Below, one piece after another: positions 45,856 to 53,906 of a DNA stretch of 64,000 nucleotides (position 1 is its first letter; every line of letters begins with the position of its first letter). The stretch covers positions 310,001 to 374,000 of the forward strand of contig NZ_JAUSTW010000003.1 of assembly GCF_030813055.1 (NCBI RefSeq), in the 5' to 3' direction. The notes under the pieces are model-generated. The model did not search any database. It was not told where the DNA came from and worked only from the letters and a program-made list of their open reading frames with translations. The translations under genes were made by a program, and so were the position numbers. The stretch comes from Neobacillus ginsengisoli. Lineage in GTDB: Bacteria > Bacillota > Bacilli > Bacillales_B > DSM-18226.

Positions 45856-46425
45856 CTGCTTGTCTATATGAATGATTTCCTTTATATCCGTCCAATGTAA
45901 TATTCGCGGGATAGTCAAATGCCGATTATAGGATTGATCCTTAACAAATATCTTTAATGATTCGTTTAAGAGAGTATTTAGTACTTCGGGTTTATCATCG
46001 AAATAATAATCGAGTTTTAATTTTTTTATAATTTGAATCTTTTCATGATCTTGCATTCCGTAGAAAAATCTTTCATCTTGGACGGGAAATCCCTGCTCCT
46101 TTAACCAATCCTTTGTCCGTTCCCCATGTTCCTTTGGCCTTGCAGTTATATAGTAAATTTCATGCCCTTGTTTAGCTAATTCCTGCAGCGTTTCAACAGC
46201 ATTTGGAAAAGGAGGGCAGGAGGTATAATAGATTTCTTCTAATGAGCTATTCCACATTTCTTTCCCTTGTTCGTCTGATAATCCGAACGGTTCATGGATT
46301 TCTACTTTTTGCAAGGCATGAAAAGCATCAAGTTCGATGTTTTTGCCTAATTTCTTATTATAAATATGAAAAGCATGTTCCCGCAGATTGATTAAAGTGT
46401 CATCTATATCGAAACCGAATTTCAT
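45844..46425 (-). CDS. HAD-family phosphatase (NT5C-like), in a riboflavin-precursor cluster
   Basis: 193 residues from the ATG 46423-46425 (MKFGFDIDDTLINLREH). HAD motifs: DIDDT at the N-terminus, YYITARP (motif II), and YYFDDKPE (motif IV), typical of 5'(3')-deoxyribonucleotidase-like enzymes. Its ribosome binding site GAGGG lies inside the end of ribD and only one base separates the stop and start, so the two are coupled in translation. From context I infer that it may dephosphorylate 5-amino-6-ribitylaminouracil phosphate, the orphan step after RibD; a nucleotide phosphatase role is the alternative. Confidence 0.75.
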   Translation of the reverse strand: MKFGFDIDDTLINLREHAFHIYNKKLGKNIELDAFHALQKVEIHEPFGLSDEQGKEMWNSSLEEIYYTSCPPFPNAVETLQELAKQGHEIYYITARPKEHGERTKDWLKEQGFPVQDERFFYGMQDHEKIQIIKKLKLDYYFDDKPEVLNTLLNESLKIFVKDQSYNRHLTIPRILHWTDIKEIIHIDKQKVR

Positions 46426-46426
46426 C

Positions 46427-47530
46427 TTAAAATCCCTCATTTTTGTAGGTCGGATACCCAATAAATTTAAAATCCCTGCCTATTTTGATAATCTCAGCAT
46501 CCGAAAGCTCTACCGCATCCCGCATTTTATCGAACCCTGTCCCCTCAAGGAAGGTTGGGGCATGCTGGCCGCCGATTAATTTTGGAGCAATGTAGAGGAC
46601 TACTTTATCAATTAATTGATTTTCTAAGAACGACGCATTAATAGCGCCCCCTCCTTCAATTAATACCGAAGAGATAAGCTTTTCACCTAATATATGTACA
46701 ACTTCTTTTGGATTGACGTGCTTCGAACCATTGGTTTGAAAAACGGTAATTCCTCGTTCCTCTAATTTTTTTCGTTTTTCATGATCATGTTGTTCCGTTG
46801 TAAATATCCACGTTTCAGCCAGGTTATCGGTAACGACCTTATAATCTAAAGGTATTTTTAAGGTTGAATCTAATATAACCCGAATGGGGTTCCTTCCATT
46901 TGGGATACGGGCGGTTAGCTCCGGATTGTCTTTCATAACCGTGTTAACTCCGACAAGAATCGCCATATTTTCATTTCTTAGATGATGGACATCCTTCCTC
47001 GCCTCTTCTGAGGTGATCCATTTGCTGTCTGAAGAATGGGTGGCAATTTTACCATCTAAAGTGATGCCTGATTTTAAGGTTACAAATGGCTGTTTCTGAA
47101 CAATAAATTTGTTAAATACTTCATTCATCTTTTGGGATTCTTCTTGACGGACGCCGATAATGACTTCAATCCCGGCATCCTTTAGAATGTTGACACCATT
47201 TCCTGAAACAACCGGGTTAGGATCAAGAGTGGCGATCACTACTCTCTTGATCCCCGCCTCGACAATCGCTACGGCACAAGGTCCTGTTCTTCCATGATGG
47301 GAACAAGGCTCCAGTGTAACATAAATAGTCCCGCCTTTTGCTTTTTCACCGGCCATTCTTAATGCATGAATCTCAGCATGCGGTTCACCCGCTTTCAAGT
47401 GTGCACCTATCCCGACAACAAGGTTATCATTCACAATAACCGAGCCTACCAACGGATTCGGATCTGTCTGCCCTTTCATGGCTTGGGCATTTTTTAAGGC
47501 CAAATCCATATAAAATTCATGATTAGTCAT
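46427..47530 (-). CDS. ribD: bifunctional pyrimidine deaminase / reductase RibD
   Basis: 367 residues from ATG 47528-47530 (MTNHEFYMDLALKNAQ). The N-terminal deaminase domain binds Zn through H51 (HAE), C76 and C85 (PCSHHGRTGPC); the C-terminal reductase domain has LKSGITLDGKIAT and LIEGGGAINASFL. It converts the GTP cyclohydrolase II product to 5-amino-6-(5-phosphoribitylamino)uracil. It overlaps the ribA-like stop by 8 bases. No ribE or ribH is nearby. Confidence 0.94.
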   Translation of the reverse strand: MTNHEFYMDLALKNAQAMKGQTDPNPLVGSVIVNDNLVVGIGAHLKAGEPHAEIHALRMAGEKAKGGTIYVTLEPCSHHGRTGPCAVAIVEAGIKRVVIATLDPNPVVSGNGVNILKDAGIEVIIGVRQEESQKMNEVFNKFIVQKQPFVTLKSGITLDGKIATHSSDSKWITSEEARKDVHHLRNENMAILVGVNTVMKDNPELTARIPNGRNPIRVILDSTLKIPLDYKVVTDNLAETWIFTTEQHDHEKRKKLEERGITVFQTNGSKHVNPKEVVHILGEKLISSVLIEGGGAINASFLENQLIDKVVLYIAPKLIGGQHAPTFLEGTGFDKMRDAVELSDAEIIKIGRDFKFIGYPTYKNEGF

Positions 47531-48278
47531 TTGTGCATGTCCCCTCATCCTTCAAATGACCGGAACGATTAATTTTTGTCTGTAGGTATTTTTCGTTATA
47601 CTCGGAAACATCTCCCCATAATGGTTGCCTCCCGGAAACCGGCAAGCCGGAGCTTTTTAAGGCTTCTAATTTTTTCGGATTGTTGGTCATAAGGGTTACC
47701 GGTTTCGACCGTAATGCTTTTAGAACTTGAATCGCATCACTATAATTCCTGGAATCATCAACAAAACCGAGACCTTGATTCGCCTCAACGGTATCAAAAC
47801 CATTTTCCTGAAGGATGTAGGCCATTGCCTTGCTAAATAATCCGATTCCTCGCCCTTCATGGTTAGCTAAATAAAATAACGCCCCTGTGCCATGTTCAAC
47901 AATCATTTTCATCGATTGTTTTAATTGGAAACCGCAATCACATCGTTTACTGCCAAATATATCACCTGTATGACAGATTGAATGCATTCTAATAATGGCA
48001 TCATCTGCATATTCAAAGTCTCCATATACTAAGACGCTTGATTGTTGAAATTCCGCTAAATTAACCGAGGATAATTTATCAATGATCCTTTCAAAATCCT
48101 CGGTAACTTCATTACAATTCAACCAGCAATACCATTGAAAGATAACCGTTTCCCCGTAAAGATTAACAGGGAGCCTGATAGGCCCCACTAAATAAATAGC
48201 CCCTTTTTCTGTTTTTATTAATTTAATTTTATCTTCTAATAAAGGTAGAACTTTTGAATCCAATTTGGTTTGTGTCAC
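47523..48278 (-). CDS. GTP cyclohydrolase II-like protein (RibA type, not fused to RibB)
   Basis: 251 residues, GTG start 8 bases after AAGGAGG. The zinc site C102-x10-C113-x-C115 (ICHTGDIFGSKRCDCGFQL) is complete. The usual RQEGRGIGL reads ANHEGRGIGL (138-147), and the region NQGLGFVDDSRNY keeps the catalytic Arg. It should open the imidazole ring of GTP, first step of riboflavin-type synthesis. The changed RQ and absence of the RibB fusion set it apart from the standard Bacillus RibA. There is no room upstream for an FMN riboswitch. Confidence 0.85.
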   Translation of the reverse strand: MTQTKLDSKVLPLLEDKIKLIKTEKGAIYLVGPIRLPVNLYGETVIFQWYCWLNCNEVTEDFERIIDKLSSVNLAEFQQSSVLVYGDFEYADDAIIRMHSICHTGDIFGSKRCDCGFQLKQSMKMIVEHGTGALFYLANHEGRGIGLFSKAMAYILQENGFDTVEANQGLGFVDDSRNYSDAIQVLKALRSKPVTLMTNNPKKLEALKSSGLPVSGRQPLWGDVSEYNEKYLQTKINRSGHLKDEGTCTND

Positions 48279-48382
48279 ACCAATTCCTCCTTTTTATTTA
48301 GTGTTTGGAATGTTGTATTATTTCATGTAATTGTATCAATAGATAAAGAAATTGTCAGAAGCAATGCTTAGAATCTTTTTTG

Positions 48383-49750
48383 CTATTCGTTGCTCCCATC
48401 AATAGTGGGAAGAATTAATACTACCTCTGTGCCGGTGCCTTCAGTACTTGTAATTTTTATTTTCCCTTTATGCAATTTCATAATACTTTTAGCAATATAC
48501 AGACCTAAACCGGAGCCTCCCGTTTCCCTGCTCCTTGCCTTATCCACACGGTAAAACCGTTCAAAAATATTTTCTATTTCTCCCTGGGGAATTCCAATAC
48601 CATAATCTTTAACTCGAACAACTATATGTTGTTTATCCTTTTCTAAATAAACATCAATTTTGTCATTACTATATTTCATCGCATTATCTAACAAGATGAT
48701 AATGACCTGCTTGATTTTTAATTCATCGCCATGAATTTTGATAGGATATTCTTTAAAATGTAAGGTTATATCTCTTCTATATACTTCTTTAAATTGTTTT
48801 AATATGCTTTGGCATAAAGAGATTAAATCTAACTCCTTACTATCCAAAACATGGTCTTTTTCTAAGGCGGCTAAGTCTAAAAAGGTCTCGGTCATTTTTT
48901 GGATTCTGGTTGCCTCTGAATGGATGGCCTGGATTGCTTCTTCAGCCATTTCTTTATTTTCTAACCCATGCCTTCTTAAAAAGTTTGCATAACTCTTAAT
49001 GACAGTTAAGGGCGTTTTTAATTCATGTGAGGCATCAGAAACAAACTGTTTTTGTTTTTCGATATTTTCTTGAAGCCTGCCAATCATTCGATTAAACGTT
49101 CTTGCCATGGTTTGGAGTTCATCTTTTGTCTTAGTTTGAATGGTGATGGTTTTCGGAACACCGCTCTTTTCAATTTCCTCCATGGTTTTAATCATATTAG
49201 CTATCGGTCTCATGATCATATTAGCTAACCATCTTCCGCCAAGTAAGGAAAGCAAGGCAGCCAAAAGGGTACTAAAAATTAAAATTCCCCGAAGAGTTTC
49301 TTTTCTTGTTTCAAGCCCTATTAACCTCTCACTAATTTCCAAACTCCCTTTGCCATTATGAATCGGAACACGAACAATCAGCACTTCCTCTTCCCCGTGT
49401 TCTGCCATAATCAAACGGGTTTGGGCCTGTTTTATTTTCGTGTATTTTCCTTTGATTTTTTTGGAGAGTAACAAGTCGTTCGTCACTTGATGAAGAACCT
49501 TGTTTTTTGGATCTACAATTCTGATATAGGAATGTTCGGTTAAATAATCTTTTAATTCTCCCTGAATGCTACTAAAAGATTGTTTTTTACCGATGTCTTT
49601 TACTATCTCTTCTGCTTTTTGAAACTGGATATCTTCTTCCATATTCACCGTCGTTTTCATAAATAAAATGAATACCACGAAATTTATGAGGACCATGATA
49701 CAAAGCATCCAAGCAGTCGTTAATAGATTAATTTTTGTGGTAATCCTCAT
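48383..49750 (-). CDS. sensor histidine kinase
   Basis: 455 residues from the ATG after AAGGAG (MRITTKINLLTTAWML). Two membrane segments (about 10-32 and 153-172) enclose a 120-residue extracellular sensor. HAMP domain, phosphoacceptor H242 in SDASHELKTPLTV, then N, G1 and G2 boxes (LLDNAMKYS, DYGIGIP, GGSGLGLYIAKSI). Its start lies inside the end of the response regulator gene (23-base overlap). Resembles B. subtilis YkoH. Signal unknown. Confidence 0.92.
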   Translation of the reverse strand: MRITTKINLLTTAWMLCIMVLINFVVFILFMKTTVNMEEDIQFQKAEEIVKDIGKKQSFSSIQGELKDYLTEHSYIRIVDPKNKVLHQVTNDLLLSKKIKGKYTKIKQAQTRLIMAEHGEEEVLIVRVPIHNGKGSLEISERLIGLETRKETLRGILIFSTLLAALLSLLGGRWLANMIMRPIANMIKTMEEIEKSGVPKTITIQTKTKDELQTMARTFNRMIGRLQENIEKQKQFVSDASHELKTPLTVIKSYANFLRRHGLENKEMAEEAIQAIHSEATRIQKMTETFLDLAALEKDHVLDSKELDLISLCQSILKQFKEVYRRDITLHFKEYPIKIHGDELKIKQVIIILLDNAMKYSNDKIDVYLEKDKQHIVVRVKDYGIGIPQGEIENIFERFYRVDKARSRETGGSGLGLYIAKSIMKLHKGKIKITSTEGTGTEVVLILPTIDGSNE

Positions 49751-50441
49751 CTGTTTTCTCCTTAATGGTAAAACCAACCCCTCTAACGGTGGTAATGAGT
49801 TGGGTAGAAAAGCCTTCATCCATTTTTTTCCGAAGATGTCTGATAAAAACATCAATTACGTTGGTTTCACCTTCATAATCATATCCCCAAACATTTAGGA
49901 CAATGTTCTCACGTGTAACCACTTTATTTTTATTGACTACTAAATAAACCAGAAAGTCGTATTCCTTCGGTGTTAACGAAATCGATTTTCCAGCCCTTTT
50001 CACTTCTCTCGCATCCGTGTCGATCGTTAGGTCCTCAACAGTCAAAACAGAATCAGCTTCTTTTGATCCAATTTTAGGATGATTACGAATACAGACTCGA
50101 ATTCGGGCTAATAATTCTTCGATTTCAAAAGGCTTTGTTACATAGTCATTGGCTCCATGATCCAATCCCGCTACCTTATCTAATGTTGTATTTCGAGCCG
50201 TTAGTAAAATAACAGGGGTATTCCAGTTTTCCTTTCTAAATCTCCTTAATACCTCGATTCCGCTTAAACCCGGCAACATGACATCTAATAAAATTAAGTC
50301 AATTTCGGAGTGTAAGGCAGTTTCTAACCCTGCTTTTCCATTGTGTTCGACTGATACTTGATAACCCTCATACTCCAATTCCATTTTTAGGACACGGGCA
50401 ATTTGCGTTTCATCCTCGATTACTAAAATATGTGTGTTCAT
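49728..50441 (-). CDS. OmpR-family response regulator
   Basis: 237 residues. Receiver domain with acidic pocket E9/D10, phospho-site D53 (LLLDVMLPG), T81 and K103; C-terminal winged helix with LTPKEYDFLVYLVVNKNKVV and VIDVFIRHLRKKM. It pairs with the kinase downstream and follows the DedA gene by 15 bases, so envelope genes next to it are candidate targets. Resembles YkoG. Confidence 0.94.
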   Translation of the reverse strand: MNTHILVIEDETQIARVLKMELEYEGYQVSVEHNGKAGLETALHSEIDLILLDVMLPGLSGIEVLRRFRKENWNTPVILLTARNTTLDKVAGLDHGANDYVTKPFEIEELLARIRVCIRNHPKIGSKEADSVLTVEDLTIDTDAREVKRAGKSISLTPKEYDFLVYLVVNKNKVVTRENIVLNVWGYDYEGETNVIDVFIRHLRKKMDEGFSTQLITTVRGVGFTIKEKTDEDYHKN

Positions 50442-50456
50442 TTACATTCCCCCTTT

Positions 50457-51749
50457 CTAAAGCATTTTCAACTTAATGCTTTCCAAAACAAGCCGGAGCA
50501 TTTCAAACAATAAGAAGTTAAAAAATATCCAGACACCACCATAAACATATCCGCCAACCAGATCACTAGGAAATACATTGGTAGAAGCAATGGTTGCAAT
50601 CGCAGAACCGATTAATATAATCAATCCAATTAAAGGGACAAAGATATGGATAAAATTCCTTTTGGCATGACGGACAAGTAAAAACACACATGTCCCATAG
50701 AAAATCATTAAAATAGTTCCATCTGCATCGGGGAAATTCGCAGACTGAAATTTCCCTACGAAACCAATTGATTGTAGATAGGACAATGCATCCATGATTG
50801 ATTCATGAAAAGGTGCCGCTCCCAGTAACGAAACTGCCAAAAGAATATACTCTAACATCCTGTTCCTTCCCGTTCTCCATATACGAATAATCGTAAACAC
50901 GACAATGGCACCAAGTGCTGTTGAAGATTGAAATACTAAAAAACCATTCATCCATTCCATATAGACGACGGATTTTATGATATATTCAGTAATTTCATTA
51001 AACTGAGTAAACTCATTATATAAATAGTCTTGACCCATTCCCAGCATCAAGATCACCATACCAATTAAAACTACAGTGAGGAAAATAAGAAATATTTCAG
51101 TTGCTCTTATGGTTTTTAGTCGCTGAATTAACCGTTCTACTAAACGAATGAAAAAGTTCTTAATTTGAGGTTTATAAAACCGATAGGCCAAAAAACCTGC
51201 TAACAATACAACAAAAACAATAATAAAAATAATAAAATATTTACTCGCTGCTTGATGGAAAGCCTCCCAGCGAGGTCCCAATACTTTTCCTAGCGTAATA
51301 AAACAAAATCCCCATAAAAATGAACCTGTAAAAGCAGGAATAATAAATTTTCGAAACGGCATTCTGGAAATCCCCGAAATATATCCAGTGAAATGCCTAA
51401 TCCCTGGAATAAAATAAGCAAAGACCAACAATTTGCTGCCTGAACGTTCAAACCAAACGGCTATTTTTTTATATCTTTCTGGTCCAAGGTGGATATATTT
51501 CCCGTATTTTTCGATAAGTTTATATCCTCCTGCCTTCCCAATCCAATACGTTACCGTAATACCTGCTCCGCCTGATAACAAGACTGTCACAAGTGCCAAA
51601 ATGTAATTCATTTTCCCCTGGAATACAAAATACCCCGCGTAGCTCATTAAAACTTCACCCGAAATAGGAAGAGCCATGAGTTCTAGGAAAATTCCAATAA
51701 ATAAGATTAGATAACTGTGTTGTTCAAATAAAGCTATTAAATGTGACAT
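50457..51749 (-). CDS. DedA-family membrane protein fused to a catalytically degenerate PAP2 domain
   Basis: 430 residues from the ATG after GGAGG (MSHLIALFEQHSYLILFIG). The N-terminal 200 residues are a DedA domain (SGEVLMSYAGYF; AYFIPGIRHFTGYISGISRM), a family that includes undecaprenyl-phosphate flippases. The C-terminal half aligns with PAP2 phosphatases, but FPSGH has become FPDADG, the SR-x4-GxH motif reads AIATIASTNVFPSD, and K-x6-RP is absent, so it should not hydrolyse phosphate. It may still bind lipid phosphate. Next to a two-component system and divergent from bcrC. Confidence 0.85.
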   Translation of the reverse strand: MSHLIALFEQHSYLILFIGIFLELMALPISGEVLMSYAGYFVFQGKMNYILALVTVLLSGGAGITVTYWIGKAGGYKLIEKYGKYIHLGPERYKKIAVWFERSGSKLLVFAYFIPGIRHFTGYISGISRMPFRKFIIPAFTGSFLWGFCFITLGKVLGPRWEAFHQAASKYFIIFIIVFVVLLAGFLAYRFYKPQIKNFFIRLVERLIQRLKTIRATEIFLIFLTVVLIGMVILMLGMGQDYLYNEFTQFNEITEYIIKSVVYMEWMNGFLVFQSSTALGAIVVFTIIRIWRTGRNRMLEYILLAVSLLGAAPFHESIMDALSYLQSIGFVGKFQSANFPDADGTILMIFYGTCVFLLVRHAKRNFIHIFVPLIGLIILIGSAIATIASTNVFPSDLVGGYVYGGVWIFFNFLLFEMLRLVLESIKLKML

Positions 51750-52092
51750 ATAAATGCCTCCAAAATTTCTAAACAAAAATACACCTAAAGGTAGGTCCTT
51801 CTAAAATGTAGCACGGTTTTTGTTTTTATTTTTCATCTTAATGAATTATTAATCTTTTATTCAGGGTACGTACAGGTTCGTTCTATATACTTAGGTTGCC
51901 TCGTTTTGAATGACAGTATTATTTTAATATGAGTGCCAGCAAATTGAGTTAAAAATGACAATTCAGGATAGAAAATGGGGCTACCATTTGAAAATGCTTT
52001 AATTATAATAGGGACTGTTGTGATTAATGATTTTGACAGTTCTAGCCCCGGAAGAAACATAATAAATAAACAGTGAGAAATGAGGGGTTTGA
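51750..52092. other. divergent gap between the DedA gene and bcrC
   Basis: 343 bases without a supported gene. It should hold promoters for both directions. A TATAAT at 52004-52009 precedes bcrC but has no good -35 at the right distance, and no clear ECF-sigma promoter was found by eye. Confidence 0.5.
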
Positions 52093-52671
52093 ATGAATTA
52101 CAAATTATTTCAAGCTATCAATCAAAATGCAGGGCATCATCCCTTTTTAGATGGATTAATGGTTTTCGTTACCCAAAATGCATTGATTGTTTATGCGATA
52201 GTTTTACTACTAATGTGGTTCGTCGGAAAAGAGAAATATAAATATACTGTTGTATTTGCTGCCATCACAGGTGCTTTAGGATTGTTTATTAACTTGGTCA
52301 TTGGTCATATTTACTATGAGCCTCGTCCATTTGTAACACATAAAGTACATCTATTGATTCAACATGCAAAAGATGCTTCTTTTCCAAGTGACCATACAAC
52401 AGGAGCATTTTCTTTAGCTCTTGCCGTACTATTACGTCACCGTAAAATTGGTTTTGGAATGCTCTTATTTGCTATATTGACAGGTATCTCACGTGTTTAT
52501 GTAGGACACCATTATCCTTTTGATGTACTTGGCAGCATTGTTGTAGGGTTATTGGTAAGTACAATTGTTTATAATGCTAGATCATTATTGCAACCAATTC
52601 CTCGTACAATAATTAATATTTACAATCAAATTCCACTTGTCCCAAAAAATGGACAAAGTTTATCAAAATAA
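52093..52671 (+). CDS. bcrC: undecaprenyl-diphosphatase BcrC (PAP2 type)
   Basis: Recycles undecaprenyl pyrophosphate to the monophosphate at the outer face of the membrane; gives bacitracin resistance. 192 residues, about six membrane segments. All three PAP2 motifs are intact: EPRPF with R78, FPSDHTT with H101, SRVYVGHHYPFD with R134 and H140. It lies opposite the DedA/degenerate-PAP2 gene and has its own terminator. Confidence 0.93.
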   Translation: MNYKLFQAINQNAGHHPFLDGLMVFVTQNALIVYAIVLLLMWFVGKEKYKYTVVFAAITGALGLFINLVIGHIYYEPRPFVTHKVHLLIQHAKDASFPSDHTTGAFSLALAVLLRHRKIGFGMLLFAILTGISRVYVGHHYPFDVLGSIVVGLLVSTIVYNARSLLQPIPRTIINIYNQIPLVPKNGQSLSK

Positions 52672-52689
52672 AAGACTTATTATGACAAA

Positions 52690-52720
52690 ACACCGACATC
52701 ACGTCGGTGTTTGTTTTTTT
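52690..52720 (+). terminator. terminator after bcrC
   Basis: CACCGAC pairs with GTCGGTG through ATCAC, then TTTGTTTTTTT. Confidence 0.9.
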
Positions 52721-52744
52721 CTTATCGCAAGTTTAAGATATACA

Positions 52745-52782
52745 GAATAAAACAGCAGCCCCCTTTGCAGGAGATTGCTGTT
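52745..52782 (-). terminator. terminator after the CDF transporter gene
   Basis: AACAGCA pairs with TGCTGTT on the minus strand with a structured loop, followed by TTATT. Weaker than the neighbouring ones. Confidence 0.6.
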
Positions 52783-52788
52783 TTCATG

Positions 52789-53703
52789 TTAAATCGTACC
52801 ATCAGGCTGCAAGGAACAAGCAAAGGTACCTTTTTCTATTTGAATCGTTGCATGTTCAATCCCAAATTGGTCATGCAATTCCCTGGTCAATTTTTGAAGC
52901 AGCTCATCGTTATTTTCTATTTCCGAACGAATTAAATGGACGGTTAAAGCTGCTTCTGTTGTGCTCATTCCCCAAACATGCAAATCATGCACTTCCAAAA
53001 CCGTTGGTATATTTCTTAAATAGTTCTTGATTTTCCTAATGTCAATTCCTTCCGGTACAGCGTCCAGAGATAAATTAATTGATTCCTTTAATAAACCCCA
53101 TGTACCGAAGAGAATGACAATCGAAATCACAAGACTTACTAATGGGTCGAGCCATTGCCATCCGGTCCAAATAATAACAAAACCGGCGACGACTACACCT
53201 AAAGAAACGACTGCATCTGCTGCCATATGCATAAAAGCTCCGCGAATATTAAGGTCATTTTTCCTCCCGGACATAAACAGTAACGCTGTCAGGGTATTAA
53301 TTACAATTCCGATGAGAGCAACAATGATAACCGTTTTCCCTGCAACCGGCTGCGGGTCAGAAAACCGTTGTATTGCTTCCAACGCAATCGCACCAATTGC
53401 AACAAGCAAGAAAACGGCGTTGAATAACGCGGAGAGAATCGAACTTCTTTTGTATCCATATGTCCGTTTCTCCGACGGAGCTTTTTTCCCAAGCCAAACC
53501 GCAATCCAGGCAATAACTAAACCAAGCACGTCACTTACGTTATGTCCTGCGTCAGCAAGTAACGATAATGAATCTCCTAAGAAACCGTATATTATTTCAA
53601 CAATAATATAGATTGTGTTTAAAATAATTCCAAAGCCAAAGGCAAATCCATAATTGGCCGGACTGTGACTATGCCCATGATGGTGATGGTGATGATGTGA
53701 CAC
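52789..53703 (-). CDS. czcD: CDF-family Zn/Cd/Co efflux protein (CzcD type)
   Basis: 304 residues from a GTG (53701-53703) after an AAGGGGGG site. The N-terminus is His-rich (seven His in a row, then HGHSHS), six membrane segments follow, and the metal sites are seen as LLADAGHNVSDV and FMHMAADAVVSLG. The cytoplasmic C-terminal domain carries LEVHDLHVWGMST. It proton-couples export of divalent metals and lies downstream of cadC-cadA, extending the Cd/Zn resistance set. Confidence 0.93.
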   Translation of the reverse strand: MSHHHHHHHGHSHSPANYGFAFGFGIILNTIYIIVEIIYGFLGDSLSLLADAGHNVSDVLGLVIAWIAVWLGKKAPSEKRTYGYKRSSILSALFNAVFLLVAIGAIALEAIQRFSDPQPVAGKTVIIVALIGIVINTLTALLFMSGRKNDLNIRGAFMHMAADAVVSLGVVVAGFVIIWTGWQWLDPLVSLVISIVILFGTWGLLKESINLSLDAVPEGIDIRKIKNYLRNIPTVLEVHDLHVWGMSTTEAALTVHLIRSEIENNDELLQKLTRELHDQFGIEHATIQIEKGTFACSLQPDGTI

Positions 53704-53741
53704 GCTTAAAAATCCCCCCCTTAATAAGAGCTCTCTTAGGA

Positions 53742-53825
53742 TTCGCAAATAAAAGACAGGTTTTCGCAAATAAATCGTTTAGATGCGCAAATAAACTAGA
53801 GCATTTTGCAAATAACCGGTCTTGG
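53742..53825. repeat. 21-bp periodic array, core TTCGCAAATAAA
   Basis: TTCGCAAATAAA at 53742 and 53763, TGCGCAAATAAA at 53784 and TTTGCAAATAAC at 53805 are exactly 21 bases apart; the remaining 9 bases of each unit vary. It lies between the cadA stop and the czcD start, both on the minus strand. Confidence 0.9.
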
Positions 53826-53906
53826 TAACTGTAGGATATGTTGAAAAGCTAAAATGTTTGCGAAAACTGCCCTTTTTTTTAGAAACATCCGTGAAAGGTC
53901 GAAAAA

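Noticed and set aside
48279..48382. FMN riboswitch before the ribA-like gene
   Set aside because: The gap is only about 100 bases and lacks the conserved RFN elements.
53704..53769. Longer N-terminus for the CDF transporter
   Set aside because: The extra codons come from the repeat-array region; the GTG directly before the His-rich start has the ribosome binding site.
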